Shown: piece by piece, positions 8,786-16,519 of the stretch | Numbering within the stretch: the stretch's first letter is position 1 | Layout: each line of letters begins with the position of its first letter | Assembly (NCBI RefSeq): GCF_946479715.1 | Contig: NZ_CAMLHF010000067.1 | Span: 1-24,958 of the forward strand | From: an uncultured Pedobacter sp. | Lineage (GTDB): Bacteria; Bacteroidota; Bacteroidia; Sphingobacteriales; Sphingobacteriaceae | DNA: 24,958 nucleotides | Reading direction: 5' to 3' | Made by a program: the position numbers and the translations under genes | The notes under the pieces: generated by a model | What the model saw: only the letters and a program-made list of their open reading frames with translations | The model's database searches: none | Told to the model about the DNA's origin: nothing

Positions 8786-9742
8786 ATGCTGAATAAAAAT
8801 GAAGAACTTTATAGTGTGAATAAAATTGAAAGCCTTCAGGATTTTTATGAACGTCTAAAGATTCGTTATCCCGATGTTACTATTCCCAGTGTTGAAACTG
8901 TTACTAATGTCGGGCACTTTGGAGTATTCAAAAGATCTACGCATTGTTCGGCTCAGCCCTCTCCATATAATCGTAGGGATTATTATAAGATTTCGCTGAT
9001 CCTGGGGTCTGGAATACTCCATTATCCAAATCAGCGAATTATTGTGAAAGAACGAGGCTTGCTTTTTACCAACCCCAATATTCCGTATGCCTGGGAAGCA
9101 ACCTCAGAAACCCAGGCTGGATTTTTCTGCCTGTTTACCGAGAACTTTATACATAACAGAAACGAAAGTCTCAGAGAGTCATTGTTATGGCAGCTTCAAG
9201 GTTGCCCTATCATTTCCATTAACCAGCATCAGGAAGAGATTTTCATGGAGCTATTTGCCAAGATGATGACTGAAATGGAAAGTATGTATGTTCATAAATA
9301 TGACATGATCCGCAATTACATCCAATTAATTGTTCATGAGGCATTAAAGGTTCAACCACCAGATAGATATATTAGGGAAAACAATGCAGCCGTCAGATTA
9401 ACATCTATGTTTATAGAATTGCTTGAAAGGCAATTTCCGATAGGCTCTACTGATCATATACTTGAATTAAGAACACCACATGATTTCGCCGAACGACTCT
9501 CGGTGCATGTAAATCACCTCAATCATGCTGTAAAAGAGGTAACCGGCCGGACTACTTCAGAGCATATCTTGAAAAGAATTGCCACCGAAGCAGTTGCACT
9601 GCTAAGTCATACCGAATGGAATGTTGGCCAAATTGCATACTGCCTTGGTTTTGAATATCCTGCAAATTTCAATATATTCTTTAAAAGACAAATGCAATGC
9701 ACACCCCGTTTTTTTAGACGGGAACGAATTCCATCGTTTTAA
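8786..9742 (+). CDS. AraC-family transcriptional regulator
   Basis: A 318-residue transcription factor. The first ~170 residues form a cupin-like sensing domain (SLILGSGILHYPNQRIIVKERGLLFTNPNIPYAW). The last ~90 residues hold the double helix-turn-helix of the AraC family: DFAERLSVHVNHLNHAVKEVTG as the first helix pair, and IAYCLGFEYPANFNIFFKR with CTPRFFRR as the second. That C-terminal signature is highly diagnostic. The gene is the last in the efflux operon, 22 bases downstream of the adaptor, so it probably controls the operon in response to a small ligand (inference). Its ligand and sites are unknown; repeats at 2723-2836 are candidate targets. No clear terminator follows it. Confidence 0.92.
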   Translation: MLNKNEELYSVNKIESLQDFYERLKIRYPDVTIPSVETVTNVGHFGVFKRSTHCSAQPSPYNRRDYYKISLILGSGILHYPNQRIIVKERGLLFTNPNIPYAWEATSETQAGFFCLFTENFIHNRNESLRESLLWQLQGCPIISINQHQEEIFMELFAKMMTEMESMYVHKYDMIRNYIQLIVHEALKVQPPDRYIRENNAAVRLTSMFIELLERQFPIGSTDHILELRTPHDFAERLSVHVNHLNHAVKEVTGRTTSEHILKRIATEAVALLSHTEWNVGQIAYCLGFEYPANFNIFFKRQMQCTPRFFRRERIPSF

Positions 9743-10015
9743 AAGAGCAATATCATGCCCATCGCTTGTAAAAGCAGAACCGTCGACACATTCCCTGAGT
9801 TCGTCTATTATTTCCTTGCTGTATCCTTTGGTTTTGTACTTTAGGATACATTTTATTGCATGAAACCAGCTATTACAGCTATAGAATAATAGATACATAA
9901 CAGCCATTAAAGATCCCCCGTATACATAGGTATATGGGTCTATTTTGATGTGATGCCTGGCCTGGATGGGCCGGGTAATCACTTTGATTTCAGTGTGCTC
10001 GTTGGTAATAATCAA
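9602..10015 (-). CDS. Hypothetical ORF, possible gene or gene remnant
   Basis: The ~327 bases between the AraC-type gene and the repair cluster contain one sizeable reading frame, 137 codons on the minus strand. It begins MIITNEHTEIKVITRP, has a hydrophobic stretch (SLMAVMYLLFYSC) and then a charged part (KGYSKEIIDELRECVDGSAF). I do not recognise it. In its favour are an ATG start, plausible codon use in the 9743-10015 part, and the lack of another occupant. Against it, the last ~47 codons run antisense through the conserved 3' end of the AraC-type gene, where the frame is probably only a shadow. It could be a real gene whose original 3' end was lost, or chance. Low confidence. Confidence 0.25.
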   Translation of the reverse strand: MIITNEHTEIKVITRPIQARHHIKIDPYTYVYGGSLMAVMYLLFYSCNSWFHAIKCILKYKTKGYSKEIIDELRECVDGSAFTSDGHDIALLKRWNSFPSKKTGCALHLSFKEYIEICRIFKTKAVCNLANIPFGMT

Positions 10016-10069
10016 CAGGCACTTAAAATGCTCTAAAACTTTACCTATCTTGATTTTGTTTATTACCAG

Positions 10070-11071
10070 ATGGCATTAATCAAATTTACAAGCAAGGGTA
10101 TTTATTGTGCACAAGGTGATTTTTACATTGACCCATGGAAACCCGTTAACTACGCGGTAACCACTCATGGGCATTCAGATCACGTAAAATCAGGCAATAA
10201 AGCCTATTTATGTCATGACCTTACTAAATCAATTCTTAATCACAGATTAGGCCCAGATCTAAACATACAGACCTTACCCTACTATAAACAGATTACCATT
10301 AATGGCGTTAAGTTAAGTCTTTTCCCTGCGGGCCATGTTATAGGATCTGCACAGATAAGACTGGAATATAAAGGCGAGGTCTGTGTAATATCCGGCGACT
10401 ATAAAGTAGAATACGATGGAATAAGCACCCCATTTGAACCGGTAAAGTGCCATACTTTTGTTTCTGAAAGTACTTTCGGATTACCTATCTATAAATGGCA
10501 GCCGCAGCAAGAGGTATTTGGACAAATAAAAGATTGGGTATCTAACAATCGGGATAAGAACAAAACCTCAGTACTCACTGCTTACAGCTTAGGTAAAGCC
10601 CAAAGACTTATAAAAGGTCTGGAGGGTTATGGTGATATATATGTTCATAGCTCCATTGCAAATTTAAACGAAGGGTTTATGCATGCCGGTATAAATTTGC
10701 CCGAAACCATCAGGATCACTCCTGAAACGAAAAAAGAAGAACTGCAAAAAGGAATTGTTATTGTGCCTCCTGCACTTTCTGATGGTAAATGGATTAAAAC
10801 TTTAACAAATCCGGCTACCGCAGTATGCTCCGGCTGGATGCAAGTTAGGGCTGGCAGAAGATGGCAAAGCGCTGATGCAGGTTTCGCATTAAGCGATCAT
10901 GCCGATTGGCCCGGACTATTATCGGCCATAGAAGCTACGGAGGCAGAAAAGGTTTTTATAACACATGGCTTTACAGCTACTTTCTCTAAATACTTAAATG
11001 AAATAGGCATTGAATCTGAAGAAGTAAAAACTCAATACGGGAATGAGGAAGAAGAGGAGGAAAAATCGTGA
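10070..11071 (+). CDS. Ligase-associated DNA damage response exonuclease (metallo-beta-lactamase fold)
   Basis: A 333-residue metallo-beta-lactamase/beta-CASP-type nuclease, the exonuclease of the four-gene ligase-associated DNA repair cluster. The metal-binding HxHxDH motif is present as THGHSDH (His33, His35, Asp37, His38). It is followed by AGHVIGSAQ (His89), SGDYK (Asp110), and the C-terminal LSDHADWPG and ITHGFTATF histidines, so all expected metal ligands are visible. It starts with ATG, with no strong ribosome binding site, and ends in an acidic EEEEEEKS tail. That tail's codons also supply an AGGAGG Shine-Dalgarno sequence for the next gene. The stop overlaps the ligase start by four bases (GTGA), which implies translational coupling. 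It presumably trims DNA ends before sealing; polarity and substrate are not known from sequence. Confidence 0.93.
   Translation: MALIKFTSKGIYCAQGDFYIDPWKPVNYAVTTHGHSDHVKSGNKAYLCHDLTKSILNHRLGPDLNIQTLPYYKQITINGVKLSLFPAGHVIGSAQIRLEYKGEVCVISGDYKVEYDGISTPFEPVKCHTFVSESTFGLPIYKWQPQQEVFGQIKDWVSNNRDKNKTSVLTAYSLGKAQRLIKGLEGYGDIYVHSSIANLNEGFMHAGINLPETIRITPETKKEELQKGIVIVPPALSDGKWIKTLTNPATAVCSGWMQVRAGRRWQSADAGFALSDHADWPGLLSAIEATEAEKVFITHGFTATFSKYLNEIGIESEEVKTQYGNEEEEEEKS
11055..11060 (+). promoter_or_regulatory. Strong Shine-Dalgarno for the ligase gene
   Basis: AGGAGG ends 7 bases before the GTG start at 11068. It is unusual here because neighbouring genes have little or no Shine-Dalgarno sequence, as is normal in Bacteroidota. 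It supports the GTG start and coupling within the repair operon. Confidence 0.55.
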
Positions 11072-12660
11072 AACGCTTTGCAGAACTTATACAACAGCTT
11101 GAAACAAGCAATAAGACAAACGATAAAATTGCCGCCCTTGTAGATTATTTCAATGAAGCTGATGATTTGGATAAACCTTATGTAATTGCCATGTTTACAG
11201 GAAAGCGTCCTAAACGCCCTGTAAGTACTGCTTTAATTAAGTTGTGGGCCATAGAGCTAAGCGAAATCCCTGAGTGGTTATTTACAGAAAGCTATCACAA
11301 TGTGGGCGACTTAAGTGAAACCATAGCGCTTATATTGCCTCCTCCTGTTCAGGTTTCCGATCGTAAGTTACATGAGTGGATAAAGGATCTTGCTTTATTA
11401 AACGGGCAAGACGACAGTTGTAAAAAAACCTTTATTGTTAACGCCTGGAATAGTTTAGAAACCAGGGAACGCTTTATATTTAATAAGCTCATATCAGGAA
11501 ATTTCAGAATCGGTGTTTCCAACAAAATGCTTGTAAATGCACTGGCAAAACAAAGTACAACCGAAAGCAGCAAAATCATGCATAGCATTATGGGCAAATG
11601 GGAACCTTCAGACATCACCTATAATGATCTTATTGCAGGCGTTCATGTAAATACCGACAATTCCTGGCCATATCCTTTTTGCCTGGCTTATGCTCTTGAA
11701 TCTGAACCAGCAAGCTTGGGTGAGCCAAAAGAATGGCAGGCTGAATGGAAATGGGATGGCATTCGTGGACAAATTATTAAGCGTAATGGAGAATTGTTCA
11801 TTTGGTCGCGCGGCGAAGAACTGGTAACAGATCAATTTCCTGAGCTCCATTTCCTGGCAAACGAATTACCAGATGGCACCGTACTGGATGGAGAAATACT
11901 ATCCATAAAGGACGGCAAGGTTCAGGCTTTTAGTATACTGCAACAAAGATTAAACAGAAAAACCATCAATAAAGCACAACTTAATGATGCTCCAATAGGT
12001 TTTTATACCTACGACCTTCTTGAGCATAAAGGAAGGGATTTAAGAGAAGATCCCTTAGCTCCCCGTAGAAAACTACTTGAGCAAACGATTCAGCAACTCC
12101 AAACGCAAGATATCGTTGCGCTCTCCCCAGTAGTTATTTTTAGCGACTGGATATCACTAGCAAAACTTAGAGAAGGTGCAAGAGAACTGAACAGTGAGGG
12201 TATTATGCTCAAAAAAATAGATTCATTATACCATTCAGGCAGAAAGCGCGGAGATTGGTGGAAATGGAAGATAAACCCTTATACTGTTGACACAGTAATG
12301 ATTTACGCACAAAAAGGAAGCGGTCGCAGGGCTAACTTCTATACCGATTATACTTTTGCTGTTCGTGATGGAGATCAGTTAATCACCATAGCAAAGGCTT
12401 ATTCCGGTTTAACGGATGCTGAAATTAAAGAAGTAGATCGTTTTGTAAAGAAAAATGCTGTAGAGAAATTTGGCCCAGTACGCACGGTAAAACCTGAACT
12501 GGTATTCGAAATCGCTTTTGAGGGAATTGCCGAAAGTAAAAGGCACAAAGCCGGACTGGCATTAAGGTTTCCACGAATTGCCAGGTGGAGAAAAGATAAA
12601 AAGGCCGATGAGATCAATACACTTGACGACCTTAGGCAATTATTACAATCTACCTTATGA
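11068..12660 (+). CDS. ATP-dependent DNA ligase (ligase-associated repair cluster, LigB-like)
   Basis: A 530-residue ATP-dependent DNA ligase that seals nicks through an enzyme-AMP intermediate. It differs from the NAD-dependent replicative LigA. The nucleotidyltransferase motif I is seen as EWKWDGIRG with Lys228 as the adenylation residue. Other motifs follow in order: GTVLDGEIL (motif III), SEGIMLKK (motif IV) and DWWKWK (motif V). The C-terminal OB domain contains SGLTDAEI and RFPRIARWRKDK. The first ~200 residues are the helical DNA-binding domain seen in bacterial LigB and archaeal-type ligases. The GTG start overlaps the exonuclease stop and has an AGGAGG seven bases upstream. Its own stop overlaps the helicase ATG (ATGA). 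It is the enzyme that defines the cluster. Confidence 0.96.
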   Translation: MKRFAELIQQLETSNKTNDKIAALVDYFNEADDLDKPYVIAMFTGKRPKRPVSTALIKLWAIELSEIPEWLFTESYHNVGDLSETIALILPPPVQVSDRKLHEWIKDLALLNGQDDSCKKTFIVNAWNSLETRERFIFNKLISGNFRIGVSNKMLVNALAKQSTTESSKIMHSIMGKWEPSDITYNDLIAGVHVNTDNSWPYPFCLAYALESEPASLGEPKEWQAEWKWDGIRGQIIKRNGELFIWSRGEELVTDQFPELHFLANELPDGTVLDGEILSIKDGKVQAFSILQQRLNRKTINKAQLNDAPIGFYTYDLLEHKGRDLREDPLAPRRKLLEQTIQQLQTQDIVALSPVVIFSDWISLAKLREGARELNSEGIMLKKIDSLYHSGRKRGDWWKWKINPYTVDTVMIYAQKGSGRRANFYTDYTFAVRDGDQLITIAKAYSGLTDAEIKEVDRFVKKNAVEKFGPVRTVKPELVFEIAFEGIAESKRHKAGLALRFPRIARWRKDKKADEINTLDDLRQLLQSTL

Positions 12661-15185
12661 AACTGGAAAATAGCAAGGGATACAGGCAGGTAATAAGTTG
12701 GCTAAAACTTAGCAAAAAAAAACCTTTTAAGTTTCAAACTGATGCATGGCAGAATTATGCGGAAGGCTATAGTGGTCTGGTGAATGCTCCTACCGGTTTC
12801 GGCAAAACCTATTCTATATTTTTAGCGGTAGTAATTGATGAGCTGAATAAAAGAACTGAGCTGAAAACCAAGGCACCTAAAAGTAAAACTAAGACCGGAT
12901 TAAAATTGATCTGGATAACACCGCTTCGATCCCTTGCGAAGGATTTGGCACGTGCCATGCGCGAGGTCTGTGATGAACTCCAATTGGATTGGATGGTAGG
13001 TGTAAGAAATGGTGATACCCCCCAGAGTGAAAAGCTAAAACAGAAAAAACAAATGCCAGAGGTGCTCATTATCACACCCGAAAGTATGCACTTGCTACTG
13101 GCCCAAAAAAGTACCTTCAATTACTTTGATCAATTGCAATGTATAGTTGCTGATGAATGGCATGAACTGCTGGGCAGTAAACGTGGCGTGATGGCGGAAC
13201 TGGCCATCTCAAGAATAAAAGGGTTGCTTGCTGAGCAACACCCTGAAAGACTCCTGAGGATATGGGGAATCTCGGCAACCATTGGCAATATGGAACAGGC
13301 TATGGACGTACTTGTCCCCTATAATGATCTGCTTAAAACCATAGTAAAATCTGATATTAAGAAGAAGATCGTTATCAAATCAATATTGCCAGACCATATA
13401 GATATGCTGCCCTGGGCTGGTCATTTAGGTCATAAACTGGCTAATAAACTCATTCCTATCATTAATAAAAGTAAAACAACATTAATATTTACCAATACAC
13501 GTGGGCAAGCTGAACTCTGGTATCAAACCTTGCTTGCCCAGGATGAAAACCTTGCCGGCTTACTTGCCATTCATCATGGCTCGATAGATTATGAATTAAG
13601 GAACTGGATTGAAGATGCATTACATTCAGGAGTGCTTAAGGCTGTGGTATGCACGTCATCTTTGGATTTGGGTGTGGATTTTAAACCTGTTGATACGGTA
13701 GTTCAGATTGGCTCTCCAAAAGGTGTTGCCAGGTTCTTACAGCGTGCCGGGCGCAGTGGCCACTCTCCAAATGAAACCTCTAAGATTTATTTTCTGCCTA
13801 CTCATGCATTAGAACTTGTAGAGGCTGCGGCAATAAAAGAAGCAGCAAAAACACAAGACATCGAAAGCAGGGAGCCTATTGTAATGTCATTTGATACGTT
13901 GATCCAGTACCTGGTGACCCTGGCCGTTGGCGATGGGTTTGATGACGAAAAAATCTTTTTTGAGATTAAGCAAACTCATGCATTTAGGGAGCTCCTACCT
14001 CAGGAATGGAGCTGGATTATGCAATTCATTACTACAGGTGGAGATAGCTTAACAGCTTACAATGAGTTTAGTAAAGTAACAAAAAGTACAGATGGACTTT
14101 GGAAAGTGGAAAGCAGGCAAATTGCCATGCGCCACCGATTACACATTGGAACAATAGTTAGTGATGCCATGCTTAAAGTAAAATACCTGACAGGTGGCTA
14201 CATTGGTATGATCGAAGAATCATTCATATCACGGATGAAACCAGGAAGTAGCTTTACCCTTGCCGGCAGAGTACTTGAATTTATAATGGTTAAGGAGATG
14301 ATGGTATTGGTTAGGAAAAGTAAACTTAAACAAGCCATCAGTCCAAGTTGGATGGGTGGCCGTATGTCGTTAACCGCAAACCTTGGTAGTGTACTGAGGA
14401 AGAAATACAATGAGACACTCGATAAACAGCATGGAGATGAAGAGCTCGATTTTATACTGCCACTATTTGAACGTCAGGCCAAGGTTTCTCATGTTCCTAA
14501 AAGTGACGAGTTTTTAATTGAACTGATCAATACCAAAGATGGGTATCATTTCTTTGCCTATCCTTTTGAAGGCAGACAGGTACATGAAATCATGGCTGCA
14601 TTAATAGCCTTTAGACTTGGTCGCGTACAACCAATAAGCTTCTCCATTGCTATGAACGACTATGGCTTTGAGTTGCTTAGTGAACAGCCCATCCCTATTG
14701 AGGAAAATACGATAAAAGAGCTGTTTAGTCCTGTGAACCTAACGGATGATATTGTAGCTAGTATTAATGCAACAGAAATGGCCCGACGTAAGTTCAGAGA
14801 CATTGCCTGCATTTCGGGACTTGTTTTTCAGGGATATCCAGGAAAATATGTTGCGAACAAGCACTTACAGTCATCCTCTTCTCTATTTTTTAATGTTTTT
14901 AGCGATTATGATAAACATAACTTATTATTGCGTCAGTCATACGATGAAGCATTTTATCAGCAGATTGAAGAACCCCGATTAGCCGCAGCCCTGCATCGTA
15001 TACAAACCAGCAAAGTTATCGTTATAAAGACTGACAGCTATACCCCACTGTGCTTCCCGATCAAAGTAGATAGTTTAAGGGATAACATGAGCAGTGAGGA
15101 ATTAAGTCAGCGGATTGAGAGGATGACTTCAGAAGCTGAAAAAAGAGTACCAGTAAAAAGAAAAAAGCAAAAAAATGACCATTGA
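12657..15185 (+). CDS. Ligase-associated DEXH-box helicase (Lhr-core type)
   Basis: An 842-residue superfamily 2 helicase, ATP-driven, of the Lhr-core group (equivalent to the N-terminal part of long bacterial Lhr proteins). Motif I is NAPTGFGKT (Lys50). The DEXH box is DEWH (166-169), motif III is SAT, and motif VI is QRAGRSGH (362-369). Between these, DLGVDFKPVDTVVQIGSPK forms motifs IV-V. The C-terminal half (winged helix plus the Lhr core domain) has no E. coli-like extension. The tail is strongly basic (KRKKQKNDH). Related Lhr-core enzymes translocate 3' to 5' on single-stranded DNA and unwind DNA:RNA hybrids (family knowledge). The gene overlaps the ligase by four bases and the endonuclease gene by 11 bases. 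Confidence 0.95.
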   Translation: MKLENSKGYRQVISWLKLSKKKPFKFQTDAWQNYAEGYSGLVNAPTGFGKTYSIFLAVVIDELNKRTELKTKAPKSKTKTGLKLIWITPLRSLAKDLARAMREVCDELQLDWMVGVRNGDTPQSEKLKQKKQMPEVLIITPESMHLLLAQKSTFNYFDQLQCIVADEWHELLGSKRGVMAELAISRIKGLLAEQHPERLLRIWGISATIGNMEQAMDVLVPYNDLLKTIVKSDIKKKIVIKSILPDHIDMLPWAGHLGHKLANKLIPIINKSKTTLIFTNTRGQAELWYQTLLAQDENLAGLLAIHHGSIDYELRNWIEDALHSGVLKAVVCTSSLDLGVDFKPVDTVVQIGSPKGVARFLQRAGRSGHSPNETSKIYFLPTHALELVEAAAIKEAAKTQDIESREPIVMSFDTLIQYLVTLAVGDGFDDEKIFFEIKQTHAFRELLPQEWSWIMQFITTGGDSLTAYNEFSKVTKSTDGLWKVESRQIAMRHRLHIGTIVSDAMLKVKYLTGGYIGMIEESFISRMKPGSSFTLAGRVLEFIMVKEMMVLVRKSKLKQAISPSWMGGRMSLTANLGSVLRKKYNETLDKQHGDEELDFILPLFERQAKVSHVPKSDEFLIELINTKDGYHFFAYPFEGRQVHEIMAALIAFRLGRVQPISFSIAMNDYGFELLSEQPIPIEENTIKELFSPVNLTDDIVASINATEMARRKFRDIACISGLVFQGYPGKYVANKHLQSSSSLFFNVFSDYDKHNLLLRQSYDEAFYQQIEEPRLAAALHRIQTSKVIVIKTDSYTPLCFPIKVDSLRDNMSSEELSQRIERMTSEAEKRVPVKRKKQKNDH

Positions 15186-15810
15186 TTGTAAAGGTGAGCA
15201 ACTCATATTAAGTAATGAAAGAGCGATATACTGGCCAGCCAGAAAAATGCTTATCATTAGTGACCTGCATATCGGAAAGTCTGCTCATTTCAGAAAATCA
15301 GGCATACAGGTTCCTGATGCAATAAACCATACAGATCTGCAAAGATTAGGCACTCTGATGTCGGAATTTAATCCTGAAACTCTGCTTGTTACCGGCGACA
15401 TGTTCCACAATAACATTAACAGCGACGCCAATGCTTTTATGCACTGGCGAAATAGCTATACCAATCTTAAAGTTATATTGATAAAAGGAAATCACGACAA
15501 TTTAAAGAATGAAGATTATGAGGCGTTAGGCATAGAAGTGCATCAAAAGGAATTGTTACTGGCACCTTTTAGATTTATACATGACATGCCCGGTGAGGTT
15601 GATGATTATTATAGCATCTCGGGACACATACACCCTGGCATAATTATTTACGGAAAAGCTAAGCAGCAATTGAAGTTCCCTTGCTTTTACTTTGGAAAAC
15701 ATTGTGCCATACTGCCTGCTTTTAGTGTTTTTACGGGGTTGAAAATATTAGATGCAAAGCAGGGTGATTCCTTTTATGCCATCACACCTGCTAAGGTTGT
15801 AAGGGTTTAA
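15175..15810 (+). CDS. pdeM: Ligase-associated DNA damage response endonuclease (metallophosphoesterase)
   Basis: A 211-residue binuclear metallophosphoesterase, the fourth member of the repair cluster. Homologues (MPE of Pseudomonas putida) are manganese-dependent single-strand DNA endonucleases. All metal-site motifs are visible: SDLH (Asp30, His32), TGDMFHN (Asp75), KGNHDN (Asn106, His107), His136, and SGHIHPG (His151, His153). The ATG sits inside the last codons of the helicase gene, an 11-base overlap. At the other end the stop overlaps the stop of the convergent ferritin-like gene by four bases, leaving no room for a terminator between them. The gene symbol follows the current family name. 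Confidence 0.93.
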   Translation: MTIDCKGEQLILSNERAIYWPARKMLIISDLHIGKSAHFRKSGIQVPDAINHTDLQRLGTLMSEFNPETLLVTGDMFHNNINSDANAFMHWRNSYTNLKVILIKGNHDNLKNEDYEALGIEVHQKELLLAPFRFIHDMPGEVDDYYSISGHIHPGIIIYGKAKQQLKFPCFYFGKHCAILPAFSVFTGLKILDAKQGDSFYAITPAKVVRV

Positions 15811-16415
15811 GCAATTTGTTTATTCAAATTTCGCATCCAGGAATTAAACATATCCTGTTCAATCTTTATTACAAGTTCAGCATGTTTTTCCCAGTCCGCA
15901 TCAAAGCTTCTAAGTTGGTTTAACATTTCTTCCAGGTGTCCTTCTTCTTCAAGAATGATCGATTTAACGGTTACTTTGCTGCTTGCAGCAGTTAAAACAT
16001 CCTGATAAACTGGGTATAGCTCATCTGCACGTACCTCAATTGCATAGGTTACAAAAAGATAAGCTGCAAACTTTAATTCATATCCGCTTAAATTAAAATG
16101 CTGTTTCAAATAACGGCATACAGCCACATCCAAAGCGTTTAAATAAAATTTGGTATCGTTAGGAGCCAATAGCTCATCACTAGTATAAGTTTTGCATAGA
16201 TCACCATCAAGTTTGTCGAGTTGCTTCTTTAAATAATAAGCATGACGATGCTCCTCTGCTGCATGTTTAAGAATTATAAGGTTTACCTTTTCTTTATGCT
16301 CCGATGCAGAGATTTTCTTTGCACCTGCATTTTCCATGTACGACAAGGTATTTAACCATTTGGCGTGTAAAACATTATCGCTTACTATGTTCTCTAAAAT
16401 CGGTTTAATGTTCAT
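15807..16415 (-). CDS. Ferritin-like diiron protein of unknown function
   Basis: A 202-residue, almost entirely helical protein. Two ExxH motifs are present: E55-R57-H58 (in AAEEHRHAYYLKKQ) and E157-x-x-H160 (in LEEEGHLEEML). Glu127 and Glu132 in EVRADELYP lie on a third helix, and Glu28 or a nearby acid lies on the first. This E...ExxH...E...ExxH spacing is the diiron carboxylate pattern of the ferritin-like superfamily (ferritins, rubrerythrins, oxygenases such as MiaE). The fold is therefore well supported but the reaction is not: iron storage, peroxide reduction or hydroxylation are all possible. It has no rubredoxin domain or signal peptide. It is convergent with pdeM, overlapping by four bases. 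I cannot assign a named subfamily. Confidence 0.75.
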   Translation of the reverse strand: MNIKPILENIVSDNVLHAKWLNTLSYMENAGAKKISASEHKEKVNLIILKHAAEEHRHAYYLKKQLDKLDGDLCKTYTSDELLAPNDTKFYLNALDVAVCRYLKQHFNLSGYELKFAAYLFVTYAIEVRADELYPVYQDVLTAASSKVTVKSIILEEEGHLEEMLNQLRSFDADWEKHAELVIKIEQDMFNSWMRNLNKQIA

Positions 16416-16461
16416 TACTATTTTTATTATAATATTGCTTTATTATTCATCCTTCTCAATT

Positions 16462-16509
16462 CGTCATGCTATACACACCTCGTCATCCTGAAATAAATTC
16501 AGGATGACG
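16462..16509. repeat. REP-like palindrome with CGTCAT core
   Basis: A 12-bp perfect stem (CGTCATCCTGAA, 16481-16492, and its complement, 16498-16509) encloses the loop ATAAA. It is preceded by a partial copy CGTCATGCT at 16462-16470. Hairpins beginning CGTCATCCTGAA and ending GGATGACG are, as I recall, dispersed in many Bacteroidota genomes. Here the element lies between the ferritin-like gene (upstream) and bioA (downstream stop at 16520), both on the minus strand. It could also act as a terminator, although no good T tract follows. Confidence 0.6.
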
Positions 16510-16519
16510 ATCACTGCTC

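Noticed and set aside
9621..9863. 80-codon plus-strand frame after the AraC-type gene
   Set aside because: It begins inside the AraC-type gene in another frame, and its sequence shows no domain or plausible start signal.
10016..10069. Promoter for the repair cluster
   Set aside because: TATCTTG near 10045 is only a weak match to the -7 element, so no call was made.
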